A stretch of 64,000 nt of DNA, taken from contig JAIEOW010000040.1 of assembly GCA_019750095.1 (NCBI GenBank), positions 1 to 64,000 on the forward strand. The letters run 5' to 3'. The DNA is from Phycisphaerales bacterium (GTDB lineage Bacteria > Planctomycetota > Phycisphaerae > Phycisphaerales > UBA1924). The notes below the pieces were generated by a model. That model made no database searches. It saw only the letters and a program-made list of their open reading frames with translations, and was not told the origin of the DNA. Shown piece by piece: positions 53,571 through 62,066 of this stretch (position 1 is the stretch's first letter; every line of letters starts with the position of its first letter). The position numbers and the translations under genes were made by a program.

Positions 53571-56347
53571 CACGAACTCAGCGTCCATCTCCGATCCCGC
53601 GCATTCTGGGCCAAGAAGCCCAGGGCTCGGCGCTCGCGCTGCTCGGGCTTGAGCCGGGCGAGTGCACGCCGATGCGCATCGAGGCCGCCCTGCAGCGCCA
53701 GCTCGATCGCGTGGCGGCTCACGCCGAGGGTGAGACGCCGGAAGCCGATGAGGTGCGACTCGCGCTGCACGCGGCGGCGGCGCAGCTGTCGGACCCTGAA
53801 GTGCGGCGGATGGTGATTCTCGAGCACGCCCGAGCATCTGAGGCCTCGACGACGGCCCGCGTTGCGCTGCCCCAAGAGCCGCACCTGCGCGGATTGTCGG
53901 CGGAGCAGGAACGTGCCATTTCGCGGGCAATGGCGATGAATCAGGAGCCGGGCGAAGCGCCGCTGAAGAAGCTGCTGCTCGTTGGAGCGGCGGTTGGCGC
54001 GGTGGTGGTCGTCGGTTTTGTCGGCGTTGCGATCGTGGTCAGTTCTGGTCGCGCTCGACCGGTCGCGGTTGCACCGGTCCCGGCCCAAGCACCCGCGGCG
54101 ACTGCGGCGGTGACGACAGGTGGTGCGGGCACCGCGGCACCGATGGCTGCTGGGACTGTCGCTGAGGCCGCGCCCAGCCAGCCGCAGAGTGCAACCGAGA
54201 TGCGTGCCGCGTTTACCGACGCTGCGACCATCGTGCGTGGATTGCAGCAATCCACGGCGACCGCCAAGACCGATCCCGCGGCGGGTCTGGCCAAGTTTAG
54301 ATTGGCGATCGCACCGCTTGCTGAGTGGTGGCCCAAGCTCGATCCTGGCCAGCGAAGGGCCGCCGACGCCGCGGTCATCGAGTTCATCTATGCACTCTCC
54401 AACACGCCCGATTCAGCAGTGCTGGTGATCGACGAGGTGCAGAACCGTGCGGGTGCGCTCGGCGCACCGGGGGGCCTCGGTGCGCTCGACGCGACCGATG
54501 TCTGGCCCGCTTCATGGGCGACGGGGCTCCTGGCACGATTGTCGGTCGAGCGCGAGCTGCCGCGTGGCGTGTCGGCACGGGTGGCTGAAGCTCTGAACGC
54601 AGCGCTTGGCGCGGGTCGGGTGACAGCGGTGGCGACCTTTGAAGATGGAGCGCTGGCCGCGCTTCGCAGGATGCCCCCGCGGCTCGTGGTCAAAGCCGAG
54701 ACAAATCTCGCAGTGCCGCGTTCCAGTGCGGAAGCACTCAAACGTTGGGTTGAGGCGATCGGGCGCGTGGGCGGAGATGATGCGGGCGTCGAGCGTGCGC
54801 TCGTCGATGCACTGGAGCAGGTGCTGATCGACGGACCCGAGCCCAGCGAGGACGCCGCGGCGTACGAAGCCGTGGAGATCCTGGCGACGCGCATCCGCTG
54901 GCGTGAAACCGGCCCGGCCCGCGCGCGTCTGCTGGAGTGGTTCAATGACGGGCGCGTCACCATCGCCGATCTGAACGCACTGACCAGCATCGTCGCGGGC
55001 AAGTCCAACGCCGAGAACATCTCGCCGGCGATGATCCTCTCCGCCTCGGCGACGACCGACGAGCGCACCCAGATGCGATCGGCCTATGCCACGGCGTGGG
55101 GATTGACCAAGGCCGAAGCCAGAGACTCCGCGCTCGCGCAGTGGCGATTGAACGTCGATTCCTTCCTCACCACCGGCGTGCCGAGCGATGTTGATGACGA
55201 TGTCGCGCTCATGGTCACGCTGGTGCAGGCGACGCGATACAACGAGGCCGCACGCCAGCTCTGGCTGGGTGATGGTGCCAGCGCAAAGCGCACGATGGAC
55301 GAGATTCCCGGCACACAATCAGCCATGGCCGCGGGCGCGAGCATCCTGCCCAGTGGCGCGATCGCGCCGCTGCCCCCGGTCGGCCCCGGCTCGGGAAAGC
55401 TCGCTCGCACAGGCGGCGGAAGTGGGGGAGGCGGGTCGTCCACGGCGAATGGCAGCAACTCCTGGGGCGAGTCGTTCCTGCGGGCCGAGCGGAACATTCC
55501 GGTGCGGATCGAGCGGCTGAAGGCGGCGGAGCAGCTCCAGCCGCCGCTCTCGCGCCTGGACGCCTCGCTGCTGGTCCAGACCGCACTATTCGGCTCTCCC
55601 GCACAGGTTCGCCTCACCGCCCAGCAGGTCGTGATGAAGTTCCCCGATGATCCCTCGATCGTGCTGGCGTGCCTGGATCAGTTGCCCGTCGCACCGAAGG
55701 TCCGCGGCGTATCGGAGATGCTCGAACGCATCGTTCGTCCTTCACGCTTGCCCAAGCTGGGCGATCCGGATTGGGAGATCACAGCGCGGCGAGCGCTCGT
55801 GGACAGGCTGCTTTCCATGCTCGCGGCACAAAGCCCGCAAGCCGCGATCGACCAAGGCACACTGCTCATTGCCTCGGCGTACGAGCGCATGGCCGGCCCA
55901 TCGGCGAGCGGCCCGCGCGGCGGGTCGTCCGGCGGCAGCGTCGCCGAATCCGCAGGTGATCGCGCCAGCCGCTCCGCGCGAGACCTCTACAGCATGCTGC
56001 GCCTGGAAGCCGATCGCCTGCCCCCGGCCGATCGCCCGCCCATGACGCCCGATCAGGTTGAGCGTCGGTTGTCGAGTCGGCTCGCGATGGCTTCCGGCCC
56101 AGTGCAGCAGTTTGCGGCGGAGCAAGCCGCGCTCGCCGAGATGCTGGCCTATGTCATCTGCGCCGAGCGACCGGTGCAATCGACCAAGGCCCGCGAGATC
56201 GCGCTCGAGATGGTCGTCGATCGCCGATCGGCCAAGCACATCTTCCAGCAGATGATCGTGACCGAGCAGGCCATGAGCCGCCTGTGGGCTCTGCGCTTCG
56301 GCGAGCAGTCGGCGCCCCGCGCCGGCGGCGGAGAACGCGGTTCATGA
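53567..56347 (+). CDS. Membrane protein with degenerate J-like N-terminus and large helical-repeat domain
   Basis: The 926-residue protein starts at GTG 53567 inside the previous stop. Residues about 22-83 resemble a J domain in helix pattern (ALALLGLEPGECTPMRIEAA and QLSDPEVRRMVI) but lack the HPD tripeptide, so Hsp70 stimulation is unlikely. A membrane helix lies at about 133-158 (LLLVGAAVGAVVVVGFVGVA). The remaining 750 residues are helical, with a Gly/Ser-rich break (GGGSGGGGSSTANGSNS). The soluble N-terminus is probably cytosolic and the rest outside. Confidence 0.75.
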   Translation: MTRTQRPSPIPRILGQEAQGSALALLGLEPGECTPMRIEAALQRQLDRVAAHAEGETPEADEVRLALHAAAAQLSDPEVRRMVILEHARASEASTTARVALPQEPHLRGLSAEQERAISRAMAMNQEPGEAPLKKLLLVGAAVGAVVVVGFVGVAIVVSSGRARPVAVAPVPAQAPAATAAVTTGGAGTAAPMAAGTVAEAAPSQPQSATEMRAAFTDAATIVRGLQQSTATAKTDPAAGLAKFRLAIAPLAEWWPKLDPGQRRAADAAVIEFIYALSNTPDSAVLVIDEVQNRAGALGAPGGLGALDATDVWPASWATGLLARLSVERELPRGVSARVAEALNAALGAGRVTAVATFEDGALAALRRMPPRLVVKAETNLAVPRSSAEALKRWVEAIGRVGGDDAGVERALVDALEQVLIDGPEPSEDAAAYEAVEILATRIRWRETGPARARLLEWFNDGRVTIADLNALTSIVAGKSNAENISPAMILSASATTDERTQMRSAYATAWGLTKAEARDSALAQWRLNVDSFLTTGVPSDVDDDVALMVTLVQATRYNEAARQLWLGDGASAKRTMDEIPGTQSAMAAGASILPSGAIAPLPPVGPGSGKLARTGGGSGGGGSSTANGSNSWGESFLRAERNIPVRIERLKAAEQLQPPLSRLDASLLVQTALFGSPAQVRLTAQQVVMKFPDDPSIVLACLDQLPVAPKVRGVSEMLERIVRPSRLPKLGDPDWEITARRALVDRLLSMLAAQSPQAAIDQGTLLIASAYERMAGPSASGPRGGSSGGSVAESAGDRASRSARDLYSMLRLEADRLPPADRPPMTPDQVERRLSSRLAMASGPVQQFAAEQAALAEMLAYVICAERPVQSTKAREIALEMVVDRRSAKHIFQQMIVTEQAMSRLWALRFGEQSAPRAGGGERGS

Positions 56348-57297
56348 GCATCCACGCGATCATCATCTCCTGTGCGCTCGCCCAGCCAGTGCCGCCCGCG
56401 CCGGTTCAGGCCGACGCGCCGGTCTCACTCGCCGATCGCGTGCCCGATCTGAACCGGCGGCTGGAGGCCTTGCGCCCGGCGAATCCGGCGGGCTACTTTG
56501 AACTCGGTGAAGAAGTCGCTGCCGAGGCCGCGACCGATGCCGATCGTCGATTGGCGCGAGACTTGTACATCCTCGCGCTCGAACTCTCCCGCAAAGTCAC
56601 GCCCGCCGGTCAGAGCGATGCTCCCGCCACGCTCGGCCCGCCCGATCCGCTGCTGGCGCGCAGCGTCTGCCTCGCGCTCGCGGCGATGGAGAGCGCCGAC
56701 GAGCAGCGACGCTGGCTCATCGCCCTCGCCGACACGACCGGAGCCGATCTCTCCGCAGAGCCCGTGCCGATCCGCACCACGACGACCAGCCGCGATCCCG
56801 CGGCGTTCGATCTCGCCTCGGCCCTGGGCTCGATCCGCATCGGCGAGGGGCGTCGGGCTCAGGCGATCCTCAGTCGCCCCGGCGTCGCGGCGCTCTTCGA
56901 GCGGGTCAGCAAGCTCTTGACGCAGAACTTCGGCAGCGGGGCGGATCAGGTGCGCCGGCACGCCGAGCAGTGGCCGACCTGCCCAAGATGCCTGAATCGC
57001 CGTTTCATCCGCGAGGGTGCCGGCCCCACGGGCGTGGTGGTCTGCCCGCACTGCCTGGGCACGCCCGGCCCGCGATTGAGCGACGAAGAACTGCTCGCCC
57101 AGATTCGCACCGAGAGCGTGCTGCTCTCTGGTCAGGCCAGATCATGGGCCGCCCAGATCGTCTCCGATGGCGGCAGCCCCCTGCGCGAGCTGGATATCGA
57201 TGAACTCGCGCGCGTCTTCAGCGTCGATCCGGCCCGTCCGGTCTGGCGGAACGGACAATGGATGCCCGTCGCCGATCGCAAGCCAGCCAAGCCGTGA
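56344..57297 (+). CDS. Exported zinc-ribbon protein of unknown function
   Basis: The 317-residue protein has a short hydrophobic start (IHAIIISCALA), an acidic helical region and a late zinc ribbon (TCPRCLNRRFIREG with VVCPHCLGTPG). It overlaps the previous stop as ATGA and closes the five-gene run. The ribbon resembles rubredoxin-like structural sites, not an enzyme. Its export is uncertain because the signal sequence is short. Confidence 0.7.
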   Translation: MSIHAIIISCALAQPVPPAPVQADAPVSLADRVPDLNRRLEALRPANPAGYFELGEEVAAEAATDADRRLARDLYILALELSRKVTPAGQSDAPATLGPPDPLLARSVCLALAAMESADEQRRWLIALADTTGADLSAEPVPIRTTTTSRDPAAFDLASALGSIRIGEGRRAQAILSRPGVAALFERVSKLLTQNFGSGADQVRRHAEQWPTCPRCLNRRFIREGAGPTGVVVCPHCLGTPGPRLSDEELLAQIRTESVLLSGQARSWAAQIVSDGGSPLRELDIDELARVFSVDPARPVWRNGQWMPVADRKPAKP

Positions 57298-57351
57298 CCC
57301 TTTGATGTGCAGCAAGCGTCGTCACGACGTCATTCCAAAGCCCGGCTCGGC

Positions 57352-57747
57352 TCACGCCTTGTTCGACGGCTTGTCCTGATCCTGCGGATCGCCCATGCGC
57401 GCGAACTGCACGAGCCCGGGCGTGTTCACGCTGCCGCACGTCGGGCAGGCGATGCCCTGCAGCCCGATCGGCTGGCTGGAGAGATCGCACCCGCACTCAA
57501 GGCAGGTGGGCTTCAAAAGCTTGCTGGTGATCTTGCCAACACTGACACACGCCGCGGCAACCGCCACACCGACCGCCGGCCAAGCGGGCACACCCGCAAG
57601 CACGATCGTCGCGGTCGTCGCCAGCGCGATCGCCACGATCCACACAAGGGCTCGAATCTTCAGCGACCCGATCCACGCGCGTGTACGGGCCGACGCCTCC
57701 AGTGCGTCCTTGGCCAGTGCGCGTCGTTTTCTCTTTGGATTCGCCAT
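57352..57747 (-). CDS. Small zinc-ribbon membrane protein
   Basis: The 131-residue protein has two close membrane helices (ALVWIVAIALATTATIVLAG and WPAVGVAVAAACVSVG) and a C-terminal ribbon (TCLECGCDLSSQP and ACPTCGSVNTPG). It converges on the exported zinc-ribbon gene on the opposite strand. Function unknown; the architecture is the reverse order of the ribbon-first proteins at 35.6-36.6 kb. Confidence 0.75.
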   Translation of the reverse strand: MANPKRKRRALAKDALEASARTRAWIGSLKIRALVWIVAIALATTATIVLAGVPAWPAVGVAVAAACVSVGKITSKLLKPTCLECGCDLSSQPIGLQGIACPTCGSVNTPGLVQFARMGDPQDQDKPSNKA

Positions 57748-57922
57748 GGGCTCACCTCGGGCTTGGACCGTCTCAGTCTTCAGTGTATTCGACTATCTGA
57801 CGGCACGGGGTGCAGGTCCTGGGCCAACGGGGTGAAGATTCCATGCGATCCGCGGGCAGAGCGGCCCTGACAGCACACCATGGCTGCGATCTGGTGAAAA
57901 CCGGGGTGCCAGCGTGCGCCCC

Positions 57923-57959
57923 GGGGGGGGGGAGGCGGAGAGGGGGAGAAGGTTGGGGG
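57923..57959 (+). promoter_or_regulatory. G10 homopolymer and G-rich tract upstream of the polysaccharide exporter
   Basis: A run of ten G (57923-57932) is followed by GGCGGAGAGGGGGAG and a second GGGGG at 57955-57959. The tract ends 16 bases before the exporter ATG at 57976. Four G-runs are present, so a G-quadruplex could form. A two-codon frame ATG-GCC-TGA at 57965 lies between. Function is inferred only. Confidence 0.45.
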
Positions 57960-57975
57960 CTAACATGGCCTGACC

Positions 57976-58848
57976 ATGAGCGAGGTTGTCATCCGGTCCG
58001 CGTCGCCACAGCCCGTGCGTGAGCATGTTGATCCGCTCAAGCTCCTGGCGACGCTCTGGACCCATCGAGAACTGATCTCCAGCTTCGCCTCCCGCGAACT
58101 TCTTGAGCGGCACATGGGCGCGCTTCTGGGCATCGGGTGGAACATCCTGAGCCCGCTCCTGCAACTCGCCGTGTTCACGGTCGTCTTCGGCTACATCTTC
58201 GGCTCACGCTGGAACAAGGGCGAACTGCCGCCACACCTGGATTTTCCCCTGACCTTCTTCGCGGGTCAGTGCGTGTTCCAGGTCTTTGCCGAGGCGGCCA
58301 GCCGAGCGCCGACGCTCGTCTCAGGCAAGCCAAATCTGGTGCGCAAGGTCGTCTTCCCGCTGGAGATTCTGCCGGTGACGGTGGTGTACGCAGCGCTGGT
58401 GCACGCGGCGGTGGCGATCGGTCTGCTGCTCATCGTGCTGGTGATCGGCGCCGGCTTTGGCGCGCTCAAGTGGACGGTTCTGCTCTTTCCGCTGGTGCTT
58501 GTCCCGCTGGCGATGTGGAGTCTCGGCATCGCCTGGGCGCTCTCGGCGATCGGCGCGTTCATCCGTGACGTCCGCCACATCGTGGTGGTGCTCGTGCAAC
58601 TGCTCATGTTCCTGACGCCCCTGTTCTACCAGATCGATCGCATTCCGCCCGAGCAGCGGGTGATCCGCTGGAGCATCGAGCACAACCCGATGTCGATCCT
58701 GGTTGAGAGCGCACGACGCGTGCTGCTCTGGGGCGAGATGCCCTCGTGGGTCGGCCTGGGCTGGGTCACGCTGCTGGGCGCGATCGTCATGCTCGCCGGA
58801 TACGCGCTCTTCAGCATGATGCGCAGGAGCATGGCCGATGCCCACTGA
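57976..58848 (+). CDS. ABC-2 polysaccharide export permease (Wzm/TagG type)
   Basis: The 290-residue inner-membrane protein has about six helices (LLQLAVFTVVFGYIFGS, FPLTFFAGQCVFQVFA, AALVHAAVAIGLLLIVLVI, LLMFLTPLFYQI). The N-terminal cytosolic segment (ELISSFASRELLERHMGALL) is typical of Wzm. It would export O-antigen or another polymer with the ATPase encoded 11 bases before its own stop. It probably serves the 15-29 kb glycan locus. A G10 tract lies just upstream. Confidence 0.92.
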   Translation: MSEVVIRSASPQPVREHVDPLKLLATLWTHRELISSFASRELLERHMGALLGIGWNILSPLLQLAVFTVVFGYIFGSRWNKGELPPHLDFPLTFFAGQCVFQVFAEAASRAPTLVSGKPNLVRKVVFPLEILPVTVVYAALVHAAVAIGLLLIVLVIGAGFGALKWTVLLFPLVLVPLAMWSLGIAWALSAIGAFIRDVRHIVVVLVQLLMFLTPLFYQIDRIPPEQRVIRWSIEHNPMSILVESARRVLLWGEMPSWVGLGWVTLLGAIVMLAGYALFSMMRRSMADAH

Positions 58849-60172
58849 TCCCGGCTCTTCCGGCTCCGCGGCGAACATCGCCATCAGCGTCCGCAACGTC
58901 GGCAAGCGCTACGACATCTACGACCGCAGCATCGACAAGGTGCGGCATCTGTTCGCGCTCGGGCGCAAGAGCTTCGGCCGCCCTTTCTGGGCCTTGCGCG
59001 GCGCGACGTTCGACGTTCCACGCGGCCAGGCCGTCGGCGTCGTCGGGCGCAACGGCTCGGGCAAGAGCACGCTCATGCAGATCATCGCCGGAACGCTCTC
59101 GCCCACCGAGGGCGAGGTGCACATCCGCGGGCGCGTCGCCGCACTGCTGGAACTTGGCAGTGGCTTCAATCCTCAGTTCACTGGGCGAGAGAACGTCTTT
59201 CTCGCCGGGTCGATTCTCGGCGTCTCGCGCCGCGAAATGGAGAGTCGCTTCGACGAGATCGCCAGCTTCGCCGACATCGGCGCGTTCATCGATCAACCCG
59301 TCGAGGTCTACTCCAGCGGCATGCACGCCCGCCTGGCGTTCAGCGTCGCCGTCTGCGTCCAGCCGGACATCCTCATCGTCGATGAGATTCTCTCGGTGGG
59401 CGATGCCGGATTTCAGCAGCGGTGCATCTCGCGCATGCGGCGGATGCTCGATGATGGCATGACCCTGCTGCTCGTTTCGCACTCCGCCGAGACCGTCAAG
59501 AGCATCTGCTCCCACGCCGTCCTGCTGAATCGGGGCAATCAGGAACACTCCGGCCCCGCGGGCGAGACGGTGGATCGCTACATGCACATGCTTCGCGCCG
59601 AATCCACCGAGCGCGCTCAGGAACTTGTCGCCAGTCGCAGGCCCGAGCTTGCCGACGCCGCCAAACCCATCCGTGAGGCCGAGATCGAGAACGACGGCCT
59701 GCGCTATGGCACGGGCCATGCTGGGATCTCTGCGGTCCGGCTGCTTGATGAGCACGGTCGCCCCGCCGACGCCTTTGTCTGCGGCGAGAAGATCACCATC
59801 GAGGTTGTGCTGAGTGCCCAGGTCGAAGTCACGTCGCTCGATCTGGTCTTCGTTATCCGCGATCGCGCGGGGATCAACCTCTTCGGGTCCACCCTCTTTG
59901 ACGAGGGCTCCCGGCTCGTCCGCATCGACGCGAGCGAGCAGGTCGTGGCGCGGATCACCTTCACCAATCCACTCGCCGTCGGCCCCCACGGCGTCGCGCT
60001 CTCGCTCGTGCGAAGACCCGAACGCGCCGGCGACGGCGTGATCACGCTGGACCATCTCGACACCGCCGCCGCCTTCGAGGTCATCAAGGGCAAGCGCGTC
60101 GTGCGCGGCAAGCTGCACATCCCGTTTCAGACCAGCGTCGAGCGCGTGCCGGCGCGGACACCCGCGGTCTGA
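58838..60172 (+). CDS. Polysaccharide export ATPase with C-terminal Wzt-like substrate domain
   Basis: The 444-residue ATPase has Walker A (VVGRNGSGKSTLMQI), the exporter-typical ELGSGFNPQFTGRENVFLAG, signature YSSGMHARLAFSVA, Walker B (ILIVDEILSVGDAGF) and an H-loop (LLLVSHSAETVKSI). Residues about 260-440 form a beta-rich Wzt_C-like domain that, in O9a-type systems, recognises the capped chain end. Hence the exporter probably ships a polymer with a modified terminus, which fits the methyltransferase in the glycan locus. It overlaps the permease gene by 11 bases. Confidence 0.93.
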   Translation: MPTDPGSSGSAANIAISVRNVGKRYDIYDRSIDKVRHLFALGRKSFGRPFWALRGATFDVPRGQAVGVVGRNGSGKSTLMQIIAGTLSPTEGEVHIRGRVAALLELGSGFNPQFTGRENVFLAGSILGVSRREMESRFDEIASFADIGAFIDQPVEVYSSGMHARLAFSVAVCVQPDILIVDEILSVGDAGFQQRCISRMRRMLDDGMTLLLVSHSAETVKSICSHAVLLNRGNQEHSGPAGETVDRYMHMLRAESTERAQELVASRRPELADAAKPIREAEIENDGLRYGTGHAGISAVRLLDEHGRPADAFVCGEKITIEVVLSAQVEVTSLDLVFVIRDRAGINLFGSTLFDEGSRLVRIDASEQVVARITFTNPLAVGPHGVALSLVRRPERAGDGVITLDHLDTAAAFEVIKGKRVVRGKLHIPFQTSVERVPARTPAV

Positions 60173-60201
60173 GCATGAGCATCGTTGATTCCAAAAACAC
60201 A

Positions 60202-60227
60202 GCGGCCCCGGTCGAAACCGAGGCCGC
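60202..60227. terminator. Terminator-like hairpin between convergent genes
   Basis: The stem GCGGCCCCGGT pairs with ACCGAGGCCGC with one mismatch and a CGAA tetraloop. It lies 30 bases after the exporter ATPase and 35 bases from the end of the PEP-CTERM gene. There is no strong T-run, so it may act bidirectionally with low efficiency. Confidence 0.65.
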
Positions 60228-60261
60228 CAGATTCATGTGCGATTGATCACATCCCACCGAT

Positions 60262-60966
60262 TCAGCGGCGGCGGCGACCGGCGAAGATCATGCCCACGCC
60301 CGCCAGCGCGAGCGACGCCGGGGCCGGGATGATCTGGCCCGTGGCGGTCGAGGAGACGCCGTTGAACGAGGAGCTGAAGACCTGCGCGACGCTGCTCGCG
60401 CCGTTCATGTCCAGGAAGAGCTGGTTCAGCGCGCCCGAGAGCTGCTGGTTGATGTAGCCGGTCGTGGTGGCGAACGAGCCGTTGGACCCGTTGATCGCGT
60501 TGTCGCCCGAGGGGTTGCTGATCACGTACGAGATCGAGGAGCTGTTGAAGAACACGCCAGCGCCAGCGATGAGCCAGGTGCCGGTGAAGTTCGCCGTGAT
60601 CGTGTCGTTGTTGGTGTCACGGAGCGTGAGCGTGCCAGCGCCCTGCGCGCCGGTACCCGACGGATTGATCACGCTCACCGTGAGCTGGAACCCGGCCGGA
60701 GCGTCCAGCGTCACGTAGCCAGCGCGGAAGTCGGCCTGCGTCAGCGGGCTGACGTTGCGGCTCAGCGACCCGCTCGAACGCAGGTTGCCCGCAACCGCCG
60801 TCGCGGTGAACTGACCGAGAATGGTGTTGGAGTTCGGCCCGGTGTTCCGGACGAACGTGCCATCCAGGTTGTTGAACGCATAGCTGAAGATCGCGGTCGC
60901 GGACGCGGACGAAGCCGCAAGAGCAAGACCAGCGACGGCAACGGTCATCGAGAGTGCACGAATCAT
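60262..60966 (-). CDS. Secreted PEP-CTERM anchored protein
   Basis: The 234-residue protein has a signal peptide (MTVAVAGLALAASSASA) and a beta-rich, Asn/Thr/Ser-rich body. The classic PEP-CTERM tail follows: a PAP motif (IPAPASLALAG), one hydrophobic helix and a basic end (RRRR). The tail is recognised by exosortase, which removes it and delivers the protein to the surface or exopolysaccharide. No exosortase is in this window. The body has no clear enzymatic motif; it probably contributes to the extracellular matrix. Confidence 0.9.
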   Translation of the reverse strand: MIRALSMTVAVAGLALAASSASATAIFSYAFNNLDGTFVRNTGPNSNTILGQFTATAVAGNLRSSGSLSRNVSPLTQADFRAGYVTLDAPAGFQLTVSVINPSGTGAQGAGTLTLRDTNNDTITANFTGTWLIAGAGVFFNSSSISYVISNPSGDNAINGSNGSFATTTGYINQQLSGALNQLFLDMNGASSVAQVFSSSFNGVSSTATGQIIPAPASLALAGVGMIFAGRRRR

Positions 60967-61237
60967 GTTGAACAAAGCTCCCCAACGCAAAGAGAAACAC
61001 GACACCGCCCGGGATACTGCCGAGCACGGCTTCTCTCTCTCGTCATGTGAACCCCAACCCCGACTCGGGTCTATCCCCAAGATGGGGTGATTATCCGCAC
61101 AAGCGTCGCGGATGCAAGGAGATGTGGGAGAATTGTGCCGACTTTTCGGAATGCTCACACGCCCGGATGGCAAGATGGGCAAACTGCGAAATGGGGTGAA
61201 ACCCGTGCGCGGCACGTTCCCATCACTCCGCCCGAGA

Positions 61238-61957
61238 TCAGCCGGAGATCATCCGCGGATCGTTCACGATGATCGCGTGGGCGCAATCGCGTGGAGCGTC
61301 GGTCTTTGCGTGGATGCGCTGCGCGGGGAAGTACACCTGCTCGTACTCGGCGCGGGCGAGGTCGGGGGGCAGATCTTCCTGTCGGCGTTCGAGCGCGCGT
61401 TCCAGCGCGGTCTCGAAGGTGCAATCGACCCAGCAGCGCAGGTCGAACGCGTCCCGGGTCATGCCGCCGTGCGTGCCGAGTTTGAAGAGATACACACCTT
61501 CCAACACGACGATGTCGATCTCGCGATGGGCGATGCGCACGGGGCGCATCGACTCGATGCTGGCGGTGTGGGCGCCCTCGAATGAGAGATCAACGCCCCG
61601 ATCCCGCACCAGCGGGACGATCAGCTTCGCATACAGATCATCCAGCCGCATGGCACGCTGGTAATAGTTCTCCGGTGATCGCCATCGATCGAATCGCACC
61701 GAAGGCGCGGCAAGCCAGTCATCACCGGGAATCATCGCGACGCTCTGGCCCTCGGCACGCAACAGAGCGACCAAACGCTGGGCAAGATAGCCCTTGCCGG
61801 ACCCGCCGATGCCCGAGATGCCTACCAGCAGCGCACGCTTGGGTGCGACTGAACCCGCGGCGGCCATGATCGCCGACGCCAGCGGCGAAAGGTTGTCGCC
61901 GCTCACACGCAGATCATGCACACCGCGACCACTCACGCTCCCGATCGCTCCAGGCAC
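61238..61957 (-). CDS. Uridine-kinase/phosphoribulokinase-like P-loop protein
   Basis: The 239-residue protein has a P-loop (LVGISGIGGSGKGYLAQRL), a substrate-binding region (DWLAAPSVRFDRWRSPENYY), a Walker B-like strand (DIVVLEGVYLFKLG) and a lid with basic residues (RALERRQED). It resembles uridine kinase and PRK-family enzymes that phosphorylate nucleosides or sugars. GTG 61957 is preceded by GGAGG; GTG 61923 is an alternative. The substrate is not decidable from sequence. Confidence 0.82.
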   Translation of the reverse strand: MPGAIGSVSGRGVHDLRVSGDNLSPLASAIMAAAGSVAPKRALLVGISGIGGSGKGYLAQRLVALLRAEGQSVAMIPGDDWLAAPSVRFDRWRSPENYYQRAMRLDDLYAKLIVPLVRDRGVDLSFEGAHTASIESMRPVRIAHREIDIVVLEGVYLFKLGTHGGMTRDAFDLRCWVDCTFETALERALERRQEDLPPDLARAEYEQVYFPAQRIHAKTDAPRDCAHAIIVNDPRMISG

Positions 61958-62066
61958 CCATCCTCCGCCCGAGAACTCCGACGACCGCCAGTGACCACCC
62001 GTTCAACATCGGTTGACCAACCACTGAAAGTGAGCAGAAACATGCGGCTGGAGCGACCGCAACCGC

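Noticed and set aside
60967-61237. Possible small gene or regulatory RNA between the PEP-CTERM and uridine-kinase-like genes
   Set aside because: No frame with recognisable features and no convincing conserved RNA structure.
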